A DNA stretch of 36,781 nt from Clostridiales bacterium VE202-01. Its GTDB lineage: Bacteria; Bacillota_I; Bacilli_A; Erysipelotrichales; Coprobacillaceae. Position 1 is the first letter of the stretch. The number at the start of each line of letters is the position of its first letter. The notes beneath the pieces were generated by a model. The model was not told where the DNA came from. It was given only the letters and a program-made list of their open reading frames with translations, and searched no databases. Where the stretch lies: positions 1 to 36,781 of the forward strand of contig BAHP02000088.1 in NCBI GenBank assembly GCA_000508865.1. The letters run 5' to 3'. This document shows, in pieces, positions 25,650 to 33,353 of the stretch. The position numbers were made by a program, and so were the translations under genes.

Positions 25650-26100
25650 TTTTTATCAAATTTTGTTTATTTACTCAAAACCCAATAAAATCAACAGTTT
25701 TTAACCATATTTTTATAATTTCTTTTTTCAAAAAATAATTCAAAAGTAAATTAAAATTATTGTTATGTCCAACAATAAAAACAAAACGATAATACTTTTC
25801 TAATACAGTATGACGTTAAAAATGAAACAGATAGTACAACAAACGATATTTTTTACCTATTTTATTCAAAATTAAAACATAAACAGGCAATATCATATAA
25901 TCAAACAAAATATCTATCATCGTCATTATCACCACTGTTAAAACATACTTGATTTTATAAATCAGTTCATTTACAAAAAGCATATGACAAATCTCAATTA
26001 TATGCATAAAGAAAAAACATTAAAATTAAATATGTGCACCAATAACGCTTCCCATACAAACAAGGAACAATATAAATATGTATATAGTAACATTCAAATA
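25650..26100. other. Intergenic region, possible small membrane-protein remnant
   Basis: About 450 bp of AT-rich DNA between the acp promoter and the HD-hydrolase terminator. A minus-strand frame of 63 codons (25816-26007) encodes a hydrophobic sequence containing MIDILFDYMILPVYVLIL. It has no visible ribosome binding site and a stop just upstream, so it may be a decayed membrane-protein fragment. No RNA gene or repeat was recognised. Confidence 0.3.
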
Positions 26101-26130
26101 AAAAGAATAAGTTACTATAATAACTTATTC
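26100..26130 (-). terminator. Terminator of the HD-hydrolase gene
   Basis: The 10-bp perfect arms GAATAAGTTA (26105-26114) and TAACTTATTC (26121-26130) around a 6-base loop are followed on the minus strand by TTTTTATTT. The hairpin lies 10 bp after the stop codon. Confidence 0.8.
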
Positions 26131-26139
26131 CAAATCATA

Positions 26140-26913
26140 TTATTTTATCTGCGCGTTTATATAATTCATTACCTCACGATAAATAACCTGCATCCTATTT
26201 TTTGTCTCATTATTTCGATAATCTAAACGGCTATATAAAATATCAATATATCTATTATTTAAAATTTCTAAAAAACAATATTTAAAATTCAAATCGAAAA
26301 CAAAAGCAAAATGCGATAACCAGACATCCAGATCTGTCTTACGCATCGTACATAAAACTGTTTGATGATTTAAAAAAGATTGGTAAACTTCATCTGTAAT
26401 TGTTTGATTCTCAATTTCTTCTTTAGTTTTATCAAAAATCGGCTCTAATGGAAGAGTACATTTAATTTCTAAATTATCAATTTTATCAGCATCGCGAATA
26501 ATCTTAGCATGCATCAATTCTCGTTCATTTAAACCTGATTCGATAACAAACTTATTATGATTTTTTATTGCTTTATATATAACAGTATCATTATTGCGGT
26601 CGTTGTTAAATTTTTCAATCAATTTATCCTCAAATAACAATTTCACACCAAAATCAGCATGATCTACAGTTAAATTATCATAAAAACTATTATATATTCG
26701 TAATTGCTCAAAACGCCCAATGTCATGCAATAATGCAATTAAACACGCTAAATCAATTTCTGACTGTTCAATATTTAAGCTTTCCGCAATAGCTCTAGCT
26801 TTATTTACAACACTATAAGTATGTTTTATTTTTAGTTCAACTTTGGGATTTGTTGTATCGTAATCCTTAACATAATCATTAAACACTTTATATGCTTCTT
26901 CTATTTTAAACAT
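26140..26913 (-). CDS. HD-domain metal-dependent phosphohydrolase
   Basis: A 257-residue hydrolase with the HD signature: His31 (KIKHTYSVV), His63-Asp64 (LLHDIGRFEQ) and Asp141 (IRDADKIDN), with another His in the DHADFG region. HD enzymes cleave phosphate esters of nucleotides or cyclic nucleotides using two metal ions. The last 100 residues are helical and not recognised. The substrate is unknown. The start ATG follows GAGGTG; the gene has its own terminator and stands alone, divergent from the GNAT gene. Confidence 0.85.
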   Translation of the reverse strand: MFKIEEAYKVFNDYVKDYDTTNPKVELKIKHTYSVVNKARAIAESLNIEQSEIDLACLIALLHDIGRFEQLRIYNSFYDNLTVDHADFGVKLLFEDKLIEKFNNDRNNDTVIYKAIKNHNKFVIESGLNERELMHAKIIRDADKIDNLEIKCTLPLEPIFDKTKEEIENQTITDEVYQSFLNHQTVLCTMRKTDLDVWLSHFAFVFDLNFKYCFLEILNNRYIDILYSRLDYRNNETKNRMQVIYREVMNYINAQIK

Positions 26914-27057
26914 CTTATCACCTCATTATTAGTATACAATGAATTTCTTGTTTAACCTACTTTTTCTATAAAATAAATAACTTTTAAATCTATTTATCTT
27001 AATAAAATACCAATTTCTTCATAGTTATGTTATATTTATAAATAGGGATGTGATTAG

Positions 27058-27552
27058 ATGAAATTAAGACTAACAAAGACTGACGATTTAAATGCTGTTA
27101 TGGAAATAATTAATCAAGCTAAATCTTATTTTAAAACCCAAGGCATTAATCAATGGCAAGATGGTTATCCAAATGAAATCTCCATTATTAACGATATTGG
27201 ACTAAGTGAGGCTTATGTTTTAGAAGATAATGGTAAAATTATTGCAACAGCAATGATTTCCAAAGCTATCGAGCCTAATTATAATTATATTGAAGGAAAA
27301 TGGTTACAAAATGGCAAATATCTTGTAGTACATAGAATTGCCATCCGTGATGATTATAAAGGACAAGGGGTAGCAAAAATAATTCTAGATGAAACTTTAA
27401 AATTATTTCCTAATATATCAAGTATTCGAATGGATACACATGATGATAATCTTTCTATGCAGCGTTTTTTAACTAAATATGGTTTTAATTATTGTGGTAC
27501 TATTTATTTAGAAAATAAAGAGAAACGCCGGGCTTATGAAAAGCTTCTTTAA
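27058..27552 (+). CDS. GNAT-family N-acetyltransferase
   Basis: A 164-residue GNAT protein. The acetyl-CoA-binding motif is VHRIAIRDDYKGQGVAKI (Gln/Gly-x-Gly-x-Ala near 102-106), and the C-terminal FLTKYGFNYCGTIY strand is typical. It transfers an acetyl group to an amine; the acceptor is unknown. A GGGATG site precedes the ATG, and a strong terminator follows immediately, so it is monocistronic. Confidence 0.85.
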   Translation: MKLRLTKTDDLNAVMEIINQAKSYFKTQGINQWQDGYPNEISIINDIGLSEAYVLEDNGKIIATAMISKAIEPNYNYIEGKWLQNGKYLVVHRIAIRDDYKGQGVAKIILDETLKLFPNISSIRMDTHDDNLSMQRFLTKYGFNYCGTIYLENKEKRRAYEKLL

Positions 27553-27578
27553 CCTGCAAGATTTTGCAGGTTTTATTT
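27551..27578 (+). terminator. Terminator of the GNAT gene
   Basis: The arms AACCTGCAA and TTGCAGGTT (9 bp, 4-base loop) are followed by TTATTTT. The stem begins inside the stop codon. Confidence 0.85.
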
Positions 27579-27665
27579 TCTTCTGGTTATTAAAAAATAA
27601 TATGATTAAAATAAATATTATTCATATTTACAATCATTTCACATATCTTAAAATGAGGTGAAAAA

Positions 27666-28166
27666 ATGAACTGTAAGATAGATAGACCTTATCCTAAAGT
27701 AGCGATTGAGGCACCAAATGAAACATATGGATTAATGATTTTAGATAATGTTGGCGGCATGAATTCTAAAACTTCTGCCATTAGCCAATATATTTATAAT
27801 CATACTATTACTAGTAAAGAATTTTTTGAATTAAAACAAATATTTTTAGATATTTCAGTGGTTGAAATACATCATTTAAATATATTTATGGAATTAGCAC
27901 TAAAATTAGAAATGGATCCTCGCTGGTGGACTTGTTTAAATGACCAGTGTTGTTATTGGTCTCCTTCGTATTTAAACTATCCTCAACAAATTGATGAAAT
28001 ATTACAAACATCCATCGATAACGAATATCAGGCAATTAATAAATATATGTATCAAATCAAACATATTAAAGACCCTTTTATTATTGCGATTTTAAAGCGG
28101 ATCATTGATGATGAAGAATTGCATATTAAGATTTTAAAAGAATGGCAGGCTAAATTAGTTAGATAA
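27666..28166 (+). CDS. Ferritin-like / manganese-catalase-like protein
   Basis: A 166-residue helical protein. Helix motifs resemble the ferritin-like superfamily: EIHHLNIF (Glu67, His70), DNEYQAINKY (Glu120) and DDEELHIKIL (Glu150/Glu151, His153) could bind two metal ions. The N-terminal part (RPYPKVAIEAPN) and the Trp/Cys-rich stretch near 87-98 resemble small Firmicute proteins annotated as manganese catalase-like or CotJC-like. In the first helix the position where a metal-binding Glu is common appears as Lys or Thr (SKTSAISQY), so the metal site may be incomplete. Possible role in metal storage or oxidative stress. The ATG follows GAGGTG. Confidence 0.65.
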   Translation: MNCKIDRPYPKVAIEAPNETYGLMILDNVGGMNSKTSAISQYIYNHTITSKEFFELKQIFLDISVVEIHHLNIFMELALKLEMDPRWWTCLNDQCCYWSPSYLNYPQQIDEILQTSIDNEYQAINKYMYQIKHIKDPFIIAILKRIIDDEELHIKILKEWQAKLVR

Positions 28167-28184
28167 ACTAACTAATTAGCTTGC
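28145..28184. terminator. Shared hairpin between convergent genes
   Basis: An inverted repeat of about 17 bp with one mismatch and one bulge and a 5-base loop (ATAAA) covers the last codons of both the ferritin-like gene and the GH25 gene, whose stops are 1 bp apart. It is followed by CTTCTTTTAA on the plus strand, so it may act as a terminator in one or both directions. Confidence 0.5.
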
Positions 28185-29196
28185 CTTCTTTTAATAGTTG
28201 CAACATTTCCAAGTTTTGTGCTGCACTACCAACATAATTATTTATCCCATTTAAATTAGCTAGCCGCCTTCTGTTTTCAAAACTGATATCTTCACCAATC
28301 TCATTTAAAGCATTTACTAAACTATCGCCAACATAATTAGGATTAGATAAATAATTCACTTTTCCTTCAATTACCTGGTCATTTACCCAGCCCTGATCTT
28401 CACCTATCAAGTATGGATTTCGAGCATTTTGCACAATTCTGCTTATTCTTCCTACATTACGATATGGTCGCAATGGATTAGTTGACTCACTTGTCAAAAA
28501 TACATAATTAAATCTAACTGTATCACCTATTTTATATTGTTCTACAGGGGTATTCTTATCAAAATTATTTTTTCCAGCTTGTTTAATTATTGTCGGAAAA
28601 TCTTTGTAGCAATAATTTAAGTCAACGATCGTTGGTACACCTTCTACCCAGCCAGTTGATGAATATTGCCACATATCATACGGCTTATCGAAATTCAATT
28701 CTGATGCATAGTTGGCAACCCAGCGTGTATAATTATCAAAAATATTACTTGTTAATTTTGTTTTCCACCAGTATAAAGATGCATACATTCCAACAAAATA
28801 GCCATTTGCTTCCAATTCATCAGCAAAAGTTTTGGCAATATTTGCAATTACCGCATTTGATTGCTTTCCTGTGGTATTTTCATCTTCTAAATCATAATAC
28901 ACAGGATAAGCCATTTTATAATTTTTAACTAATCGCATTACATGCTGCGCTTCACCTTTAGCATCACTGCTGTTTTTTGCATAAGAATATAAATATACAC
29001 CAAAAGGGATACCTAATCTTGTACATTCATCAGCATTTCGTTTAAATAATTTATCATCCTGACCAGGAAGATCCTGTCCATAACCACATCTTATAATTGC
29101 AAAATCAATATGTTTTTTTGCTGTTTCCCAATCAATCAAACCTTGATATTGTGAAACATCAATTCCGTGTGTCAATACATCTCTTCTCAATTCCAT
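28168..29196 (-). CDS. GH25 lysozyme with C-terminal Cpl-7-like domain, no signal peptide
   Basis: A 342-residue muramidase. The GH25 barrel starts at HGIDVSQYQG (Asp13) and holds the catalytic YYDLEDE (Asp102, Glu104), MYASLYWW and the DMWQYSS motif. The last 60 residues (about 285-342), with FENRRRLANLNGI and NLEMLQLLKEGKL, resemble Cpl-7-type wall-binding repeats. A linker of about 75 residues lies between. It cleaves peptidoglycan between MurNAc and GlcNAc. The ATG at 29194-29196 follows GGGAGG. No signal peptide is present, so release would need a holin, lysis or a non-classical route; this suggests a phage-derived endolysin or a bacteriocin-like enzyme. It is divergent from the secreted NlpC/P60 genes. 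Confidence 0.85.
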   Translation of the reverse strand: MELRRDVLTHGIDVSQYQGLIDWETAKKHIDFAIIRCGYGQDLPGQDDKLFKRNADECTRLGIPFGVYLYSYAKNSSDAKGEAQHVMRLVKNYKMAYPVYYDLEDENTTGKQSNAVIANIAKTFADELEANGYFVGMYASLYWWKTKLTSNIFDNYTRWVANYASELNFDKPYDMWQYSSTGWVEGVPTIVDLNYCYKDFPTIIKQAGKNNFDKNTPVEQYKIGDTVRFNYVFLTSESTNPLRPYRNVGRISRIVQNARNPYLIGEDQGWVNDQVIEGKVNYLSNPNYVGDSLVNALNEIGEDISFENRRRLANLNGINNYVGSAAQNLEMLQLLKEGKLIS

Positions 29197-29286
29197 TATT
29201 TTTCCTCCCAATTTTAATATATGAAGATTTTATGAAAATGTGTGAGTTTGACAACATTTTCATCATTTTGGTGTTAAAATAAAAAT

Positions 29287-29305
29287 AATGTGATATAATC
29301 ACATT
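29287..29305 (+). promoter_or_regulatory. Extended -10 promoter inside a perfect 19-bp palindrome
   Basis: AATGTGATATAATCACATT is a perfect palindrome with TGATATAAT, an extended -10 element (TATAAT at 29294-29299), at its centre. A regulator bound here would directly block RNA polymerase. It controls the first NlpC/P60 gene about 80 bp downstream. Confidence 0.6.
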
Positions 29306-29306
29306 G

Positions 29307-29327
29307 ATATGGAGTCACTATCCATAT
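29307..29327 (+). promoter_or_regulatory. Hairpin at the 5' end of the NlpC/P60 transcript
   Basis: The arms ATATGGA and TCCATAT (7 bp) flank a 7-base loop just downstream of the -10 element. It would form near the transcript start and could protect the mRNA or bind a regulator. Confidence 0.4.
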
Positions 29328-29382
29328 GACTTAAATTGAATATAAAATTTTATAATATATTAAAAAAACAGGAGGTAATTAA

Positions 29383-30585
29383 ATGAAAAAGCTATTCATT
29401 TCAACCTTAGGTGTATGTACGGCACTATCATTATTGGTTTTTCCTACAACCATTAAGGCAACTGATTTTGAAGGGCAAGAAGATAAGTATATGAAAATTT
29501 GTTCTTCATCCAACCTATCAAATAGCAATTTAAATACGTGCAAAGAATTTAATACATATCTTAAAAACAAAAATCGAGAGTTAAAAAATCAAGTCAATGA
29601 TGCTAAAAATGAAGCTTCTAATACTAAAGCTAATATTGATAGTATTACAGCAGAAATCACTTCATTAAATGATAATATTGCTCAAAAAGAAGCTGAAATC
29701 AATTATTTGCAAACATCTATTGCTAATTTAGAAGCAAGTATTGCAAAAAAAGAAACAGAACTTAAAGATCGAATGTATTCAATGCAAACTTATATGAACG
29801 ATAATTCATATATTGATTTCATCTTTGGGGCATCAGATTTTTCTGATATGTTTTCTAGAATCCAAAGTATTAATGAATTAACATCTTACGATAAAGAATT
29901 AGTATCTGAATTAGCTGATGAGAAAAAACAAGTTGAATCACAAAAAGCTACAGTGGTTAGTGCAAAAGCCAATATTGAAGCTCAACGCGAAGCTAAAAAA
30001 ACACTACAAGAGCAATTTGAAGCATTATATATTAAACAAAATGCCGAAGTTATTGCTCAAGAAAAAGCAGCTTTACAAGCTCAAAACAGCAGTCAAACAA
30101 TTGATGATAATTTAGCGGCCTTTGCTGCTGCTGTAAAAGAATCCGAAGTTCCAAGCGGTAGTGTAGTTTCTGGCGATTCAGAACTTGGTAATGCTATTGC
30201 AAACAAGGCATTAAGTAAACGAGGAAGTGTTTATGTATATGGGGCATGTCATAGTATGTCCGAAATTGCTAATCCTAATCAGTCAACTTTTGATTGTTCT
30301 GGTTTAGTTAGCTGGGCCTTCTATCAAGCTGGTGTCAACATCGGCAGCAATAGTACTAAAACATTAGCAAATAAGGGTGTATCAGTATCACGTAGTAATA
30401 TGCAGGCTGGAGATATTATTTTATTTAGTAGTAATGGCAGCGCTAGTGGTATTCATCATGTTGGTATTTATATCGGTGGCGGAAATATGGTTCACGCTCC
30501 ACAAACTGGTGACGTAGTAAAAATTGCTTCTTTGAGCAGTTCTTATTATCAGGCTCACTGGTATGATGTTAGAAGATTATATTAA
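29383..30585 (+). CDS. Secreted coiled-coil NlpC/P60 peptidoglycan hydrolase (copy 1)
   Basis: A 400-residue protein. The signal peptide (about 1-26, cleavage after TIKA) is followed by a short conserved block DFEGQEDKYM with two cysteines, then a long coiled coil (about 55-235) of the PcsB/CwlO type. The C-terminal NlpC/P60 peptidase has Cys305 (FDCSGLVSW), His359 (HHVGIY) and a third polar residue near His371. Such enzymes cleave stem peptides during growth and division and are usually kept inactive by their coiled coil until activated by FtsEX-like complexes. The ATG follows AGGAGG. It is a paralogue of the next gene but has its own promoter and terminator. Confidence 0.9.
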   Translation: MKKLFISTLGVCTALSLLVFPTTIKATDFEGQEDKYMKICSSSNLSNSNLNTCKEFNTYLKNKNRELKNQVNDAKNEASNTKANIDSITAEITSLNDNIAQKEAEINYLQTSIANLEASIAKKETELKDRMYSMQTYMNDNSYIDFIFGASDFSDMFSRIQSINELTSYDKELVSELADEKKQVESQKATVVSAKANIEAQREAKKTLQEQFEALYIKQNAEVIAQEKAALQAQNSSQTIDDNLAAFAAAVKESEVPSGSVVSGDSELGNAIANKALSKRGSVYVYGACHSMSEIANPNQSTFDCSGLVSWAFYQAGVNIGSNSTKTLANKGVSVSRSNMQAGDIILFSSNGSASGIHHVGIYIGGGNMVHAPQTGDVVKIASLSSSYYQAHWYDVRRLY

Positions 30586-30612
30586 GATAAGCAAATTGCT
30601 TATCTTTTTATT
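30584..30612 (+). terminator. Terminator of NlpC/P60 copy 1
   Basis: The arms AAGATAAGCA and TGCTTATCTT (10 bp, 3-base loop) are followed by TTTATTTATT. The stem begins in the stop codon. Confidence 0.8.
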
Positions 30613-30706
30613 TATTAAAAATAGTCTTTTAACTTAGAAAATTTATAAACATCTATTTACTTATGTCGAATTTTGTAGGATAATTACCGTGTATCGAGGT
30701 GATTAA

Positions 30707-32047
30707 ATGAAAATTAAAAAAATTATACCGGCAATAGTTGTATTGTCACTTTTAACAACTACATATTCTAATGTCTCACCAGTAAAAGCTGTGGATTTTG
30801 AAGGTAATGAAAGTAAATATATGAATTTATGTTCATCTTCTAATATATCTAACAGTAATAAATCGACATGTGAACAATTTAATAAATATTTAAAGAAAAA
30901 AAATAAAGATCTAACTGCTCAGTTAGCTTCTCAAAAAGAGGCTGCTAACGATACTAAAGCAACACTTGAAAGTGTTCAAAAACAATTAGATGAAATTAAT
31001 AAACAAATTAGTGATAAAGAAGCTGAAATTAATTATTTAACAACAACTATCGCTAATCTTCAAGCAAGTATTGAAAAAAATACTCAATTATTAAAAGATC
31101 GCATGTATTCAATGCAATCTTATAGTAATGATAATACATTCATCAACTTTATTTTTGGGGCTTCTAATTTTTCTGATATGTTTGCTAGAATCGAAGGTTT
31201 TAATGAATTAACTAGAAGTGATAAAGAATTGATCGCTGAATTAAGCAATCAAAAAATTCAAGTTGAAGAACAGCAAAAAACACTTGAAGATGCTAAAACA
31301 GCATTATTAAGTCAACAGGAAGCTCAAAAAACTTTACAAAATAAATATACAGCATTATTAGAAGAACAAAATAAAAATATTGCTTCTACTCAAAACGCTA
31401 TCTATGATTATGGTGAAATGACAGAAAGTTTAAATGCAGCAATTGAAGAATTCAACAAAAATGCATATGAAACTCCTGCTCCTACACCACCAAAACCAAA
31501 TAATTCAAACAATAACTCAAGTAACAATTCAAGCAATAACAACAATAATTCAAATAACAATTCAAGTAATAATAACAATAATAATAGCAATAGTAATAAT
31601 AACAGTAACAATAACAGTGGCAACAATTCTTCAAATATCAGTAATTTGGGAGAAAAGATTTATGCTGCTGCATATAGTCAGCTTGGAAAACGTTATTGGT
31701 GGGGAGCTTCTGGTCCTGATTACTATGATTGCTCTGGTTTAGTATATTGGAGTTTAAAACAAGCTGGTGTTTCTGGAGGACGTGGTACTGCATCATCATA
31801 TTCACAAAAATGGACAGGTGTCAGCTTTAACAATTCTCAAACTGGTGATCTAGTATGTTTCGGAAGTCCTGCTTACCATATTGGAATTGTAATCGTTAAC
31901 TCTGATGGTTCAAGATCAATGATTCATGCAGGAGGGGGCGACAGCTCTACACATGGTGATGATCCTAATGCATATGTTAAGATTTCTTCAATAGAACCAG
32001 GTTCATATTATTATTCTAGAATTTCAACAATACGACATGTTAATTAA
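30707..32047 (+). CDS. Secreted coiled-coil NlpC/P60 peptidoglycan hydrolase (copy 2)
   Basis: A 446-residue paralogue of the preceding gene. It has a signal peptide (about 1-28), the same DFEG block with paired cysteines and a long coiled coil (about 60-250). An Asn/Ser low-complexity linker (about 265-310, 31499-31635) is absent from copy 1. The C-terminal NlpC/P60 domain has Cys342 (YDCSGLVYW), His391 (YHIGIVI) and His407 (IHAGGG). The catalytic domain is the more diverged part, so the two copies may cut different peptide bonds. The ATG follows GAGGTG. A -35/-10 pair (TTTACT and GATAAT, 17 bp apart) lies about 30-60 bp upstream. Confidence 0.9.
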   Translation: MKIKKIIPAIVVLSLLTTTYSNVSPVKAVDFEGNESKYMNLCSSSNISNSNKSTCEQFNKYLKKKNKDLTAQLASQKEAANDTKATLESVQKQLDEINKQISDKEAEINYLTTTIANLQASIEKNTQLLKDRMYSMQSYSNDNTFINFIFGASNFSDMFARIEGFNELTRSDKELIAELSNQKIQVEEQQKTLEDAKTALLSQQEAQKTLQNKYTALLEEQNKNIASTQNAIYDYGEMTESLNAAIEEFNKNAYETPAPTPPKPNNSNNNSSNNSSNNNNNSNNNSSNNNNNNSNSNNNSNNNSGNNSSNISNLGEKIYAAAYSQLGKRYWWGASGPDYYDCSGLVYWSLKQAGVSGGRGTASSYSQKWTGVSFNNSQTGDLVCFGSPAYHIGIVIVNSDGSRSMIHAGGGDSSTHGDDPNAYVKISSIEPGSYYYSRISTIRHVN

Positions 32048-32077
32048 CACTGATAAACTAATCAGTGTTTTTTTTAT
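32046..32077 (+). terminator. Terminator of NlpC/P60 copy 2
   Basis: The arms AACACTGAT and ATCAGTGTT (9 bp, 6-base loop) are followed by a run of T residues. Confidence 0.88.
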
Positions 32078-32084
32078 TTATATA

Positions 32085-32112
32085 TTTAAATATCTTCAAC
32101 ATGTGCTATAAT
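32085..32112 (+). promoter_or_regulatory. Promoter of the lrgAB operon
   Basis: TTTAAA (32085-32090) and TATAAT (32107-32112) are separated by 16 bp, 22 bp upstream of the LrgA start. Confidence 0.6.
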
Positions 32113-32134
32113 CATTCAAAGAATGGGGGTTATT

Positions 32135-32497
32135 ATGAAATACATACATCAATTTTTAATTATTTTAACAATTTCTTTTATTGGGGAACTGCTTGGACTA
32201 ATTTTACCATTGCCTATTCCTGCAAGTGTATATGGTTTAGGAATTATGTTAATATGTTTATTTACAGGTATTATTAAGATTAAACAAATTGAAGATGTTG
32301 CAGATTGGTTAATATTAATCATGCCAGTATTATTTGTACCTTCTGCAGTTAGTCTGATCAATGTAGGAGAAACAATAATGAAAGATATTTTAATTATTAG
32401 TGTCATTACTTTGATTAGTACTATAGTTGTTATGGTCGTTACAGGAAAAGTTGCTCAATCTATAATTGAAAGAAAGGAGCATCATGAAAGTGAATGA
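32135..32497 (+). CDS. lrgA: LrgA/CidA-family membrane protein
   Basis: A 120-residue holin-like protein with four membrane helices. The conserved LrgA pattern GELLGLILPLPIPASVYGLGIM and the PVLFVPSAVSL segment are present. The ATG at 32135 follows GGGGG and is preferred over an upstream ATG at 32123. LrgA pairs with LrgB. The pair is described as controlling murein hydrolase activity and cell death in staphylococci, and as a pyruvate transporter in other Firmicutes. No LytSR two-component genes are visible nearby. The position just after two wall hydrolases is suggestive, but they are separate transcription units. Confidence 0.9.
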   Translation: MKYIHQFLIILTISFIGELLGLILPLPIPASVYGLGIMLICLFTGIIKIKQIEDVADWLILIMPVLFVPSAVSLINVGETIMKDILIISVITLISTIVVMVVTGKVAQSIIERKEHHESE

Positions 32498-33182
32498 TAT
32501 TTTAGTTGATACTGTTTATTTTGGACTGGTTATGAGTTTTTTATGTTATTGGGTAGCGATGCAAATTAGAAAAAAGTTACCCTATCCAATCTTTAATCCA
32601 CTTTTAATTAGTGCTATTTTTATTATTAGTATCTTAGTTATTTTTGATATTGATTTTGATACCTATAATAAAGGTGCACAATTTATTACTATGTTGTTAA
32701 CACCATCAACTGTATGTCTCGCTATTCCTTTATATAAACAGATAAAAATTTTAATTAAACATTTTGATGCTATTATAATCAGTCTTTTAAGTGGGTGTGT
32801 AGCTGGTATTGCATCAATATTTATCTTATGTTTTTTTATGAAAGTTGAACCTATTATTTATTATTCACTTTTACCAAAATCAATTACTACTGCGATTGCT
32901 ATCGGTGTTTCTGATAAAATAGGCGGTAATTCTACTATTACTGTAGGAGTTGTTATTGTTACAGGTATCTTAGGTGCTATTATCGCTAAAAGTATCTGTA
33001 AACTATGTAATATTAAACATCCTGTTGCAATTGGTTTAGCACTTGGAAACAGCGCTCATGCAATCGGTACAGCAAAAGCTCTTGAATTTGGTGAAATTGA
33101 AGGTGCCATGAGTAGTTTATCTATTGTAATAGCTGGATTACTGACGGTAATCATTGCTCCATTAATGGCCACATTACTTTAA
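32484..33182 (+). CDS. lrgB: LrgB-family membrane protein
   Basis: A 232-residue integral membrane protein with several helices and the LrgB/CidB motifs: LLTPSTVCLAIPLYKQ, LLPKSITTAIAIGVSD and the GNSAHAIGTAKALEFGE block. The ATG at 32484 follows AAAGGAG and overlaps lrgA by 14 bp; a TTG six codons earlier is less likely. It probably forms a transporter or channel with LrgA. Confidence 0.92.
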   Translation: MKVNDILVDTVYFGLVMSFLCYWVAMQIRKKLPYPIFNPLLISAIFIISILVIFDIDFDTYNKGAQFITMLLTPSTVCLAIPLYKQIKILIKHFDAIIISLLSGCVAGIASIFILCFFMKVEPIIYYSLLPKSITTAIAIGVSDKIGGNSTITVGVVIVTGILGAIIAKSICKLCNIKHPVAIGLALGNSAHAIGTAKALEFGEIEGAMSSLSIVIAGLLTVIIAPLMATLL

Positions 33183-33209
33183 ATATATTACCAAGATAAA
33201 ATTTTAAGT

Positions 33210-33246
33210 CACTAATACTCTTATTTAGAATATTAGTGGTTTTTTA
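33210..33246 (+). terminator. Terminator of lrgAB
   Basis: The arms CACTAATA (33210-33217) and TATTAGTG (33231-33238) with a 13-base loop are followed by GTTTTTT. Confidence 0.75.
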
Positions 33247-33289
33247 GCTAAAATATAAATACCATTAACATAAATTATATATTTCTAAT

Positions 33290-33328
33290 TAAAAAGGGAA
33301 GCATAAATTTAAAATTCATGCTTCCTCT
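33290..33328 (-). terminator. Terminator of the esterase gene
   Basis: The arms GGAAGCATAAATTT and AAATTCATGCTTCC (one mismatch) are followed on the minus strand by CTTTTTAATT, about 28 bp after the esterase stop. Confidence 0.8.
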
Positions 33329-33353
33329 TATTTATTAATCTATATTCAAAGAC

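Noticed and set aside
31408-31626. Minus-strand leucine-rich frame
   Set aside because: Produced by reading the AAC/AAT/AGT repeat of the Asn/Ser linker backwards; not a gene.
31499-31635. Short tandem repeats that could suggest a CRISPR or satellite array
   Set aside because: They are irregular Asn/Ser codons within an open reading frame, without constant repeat or spacer length.
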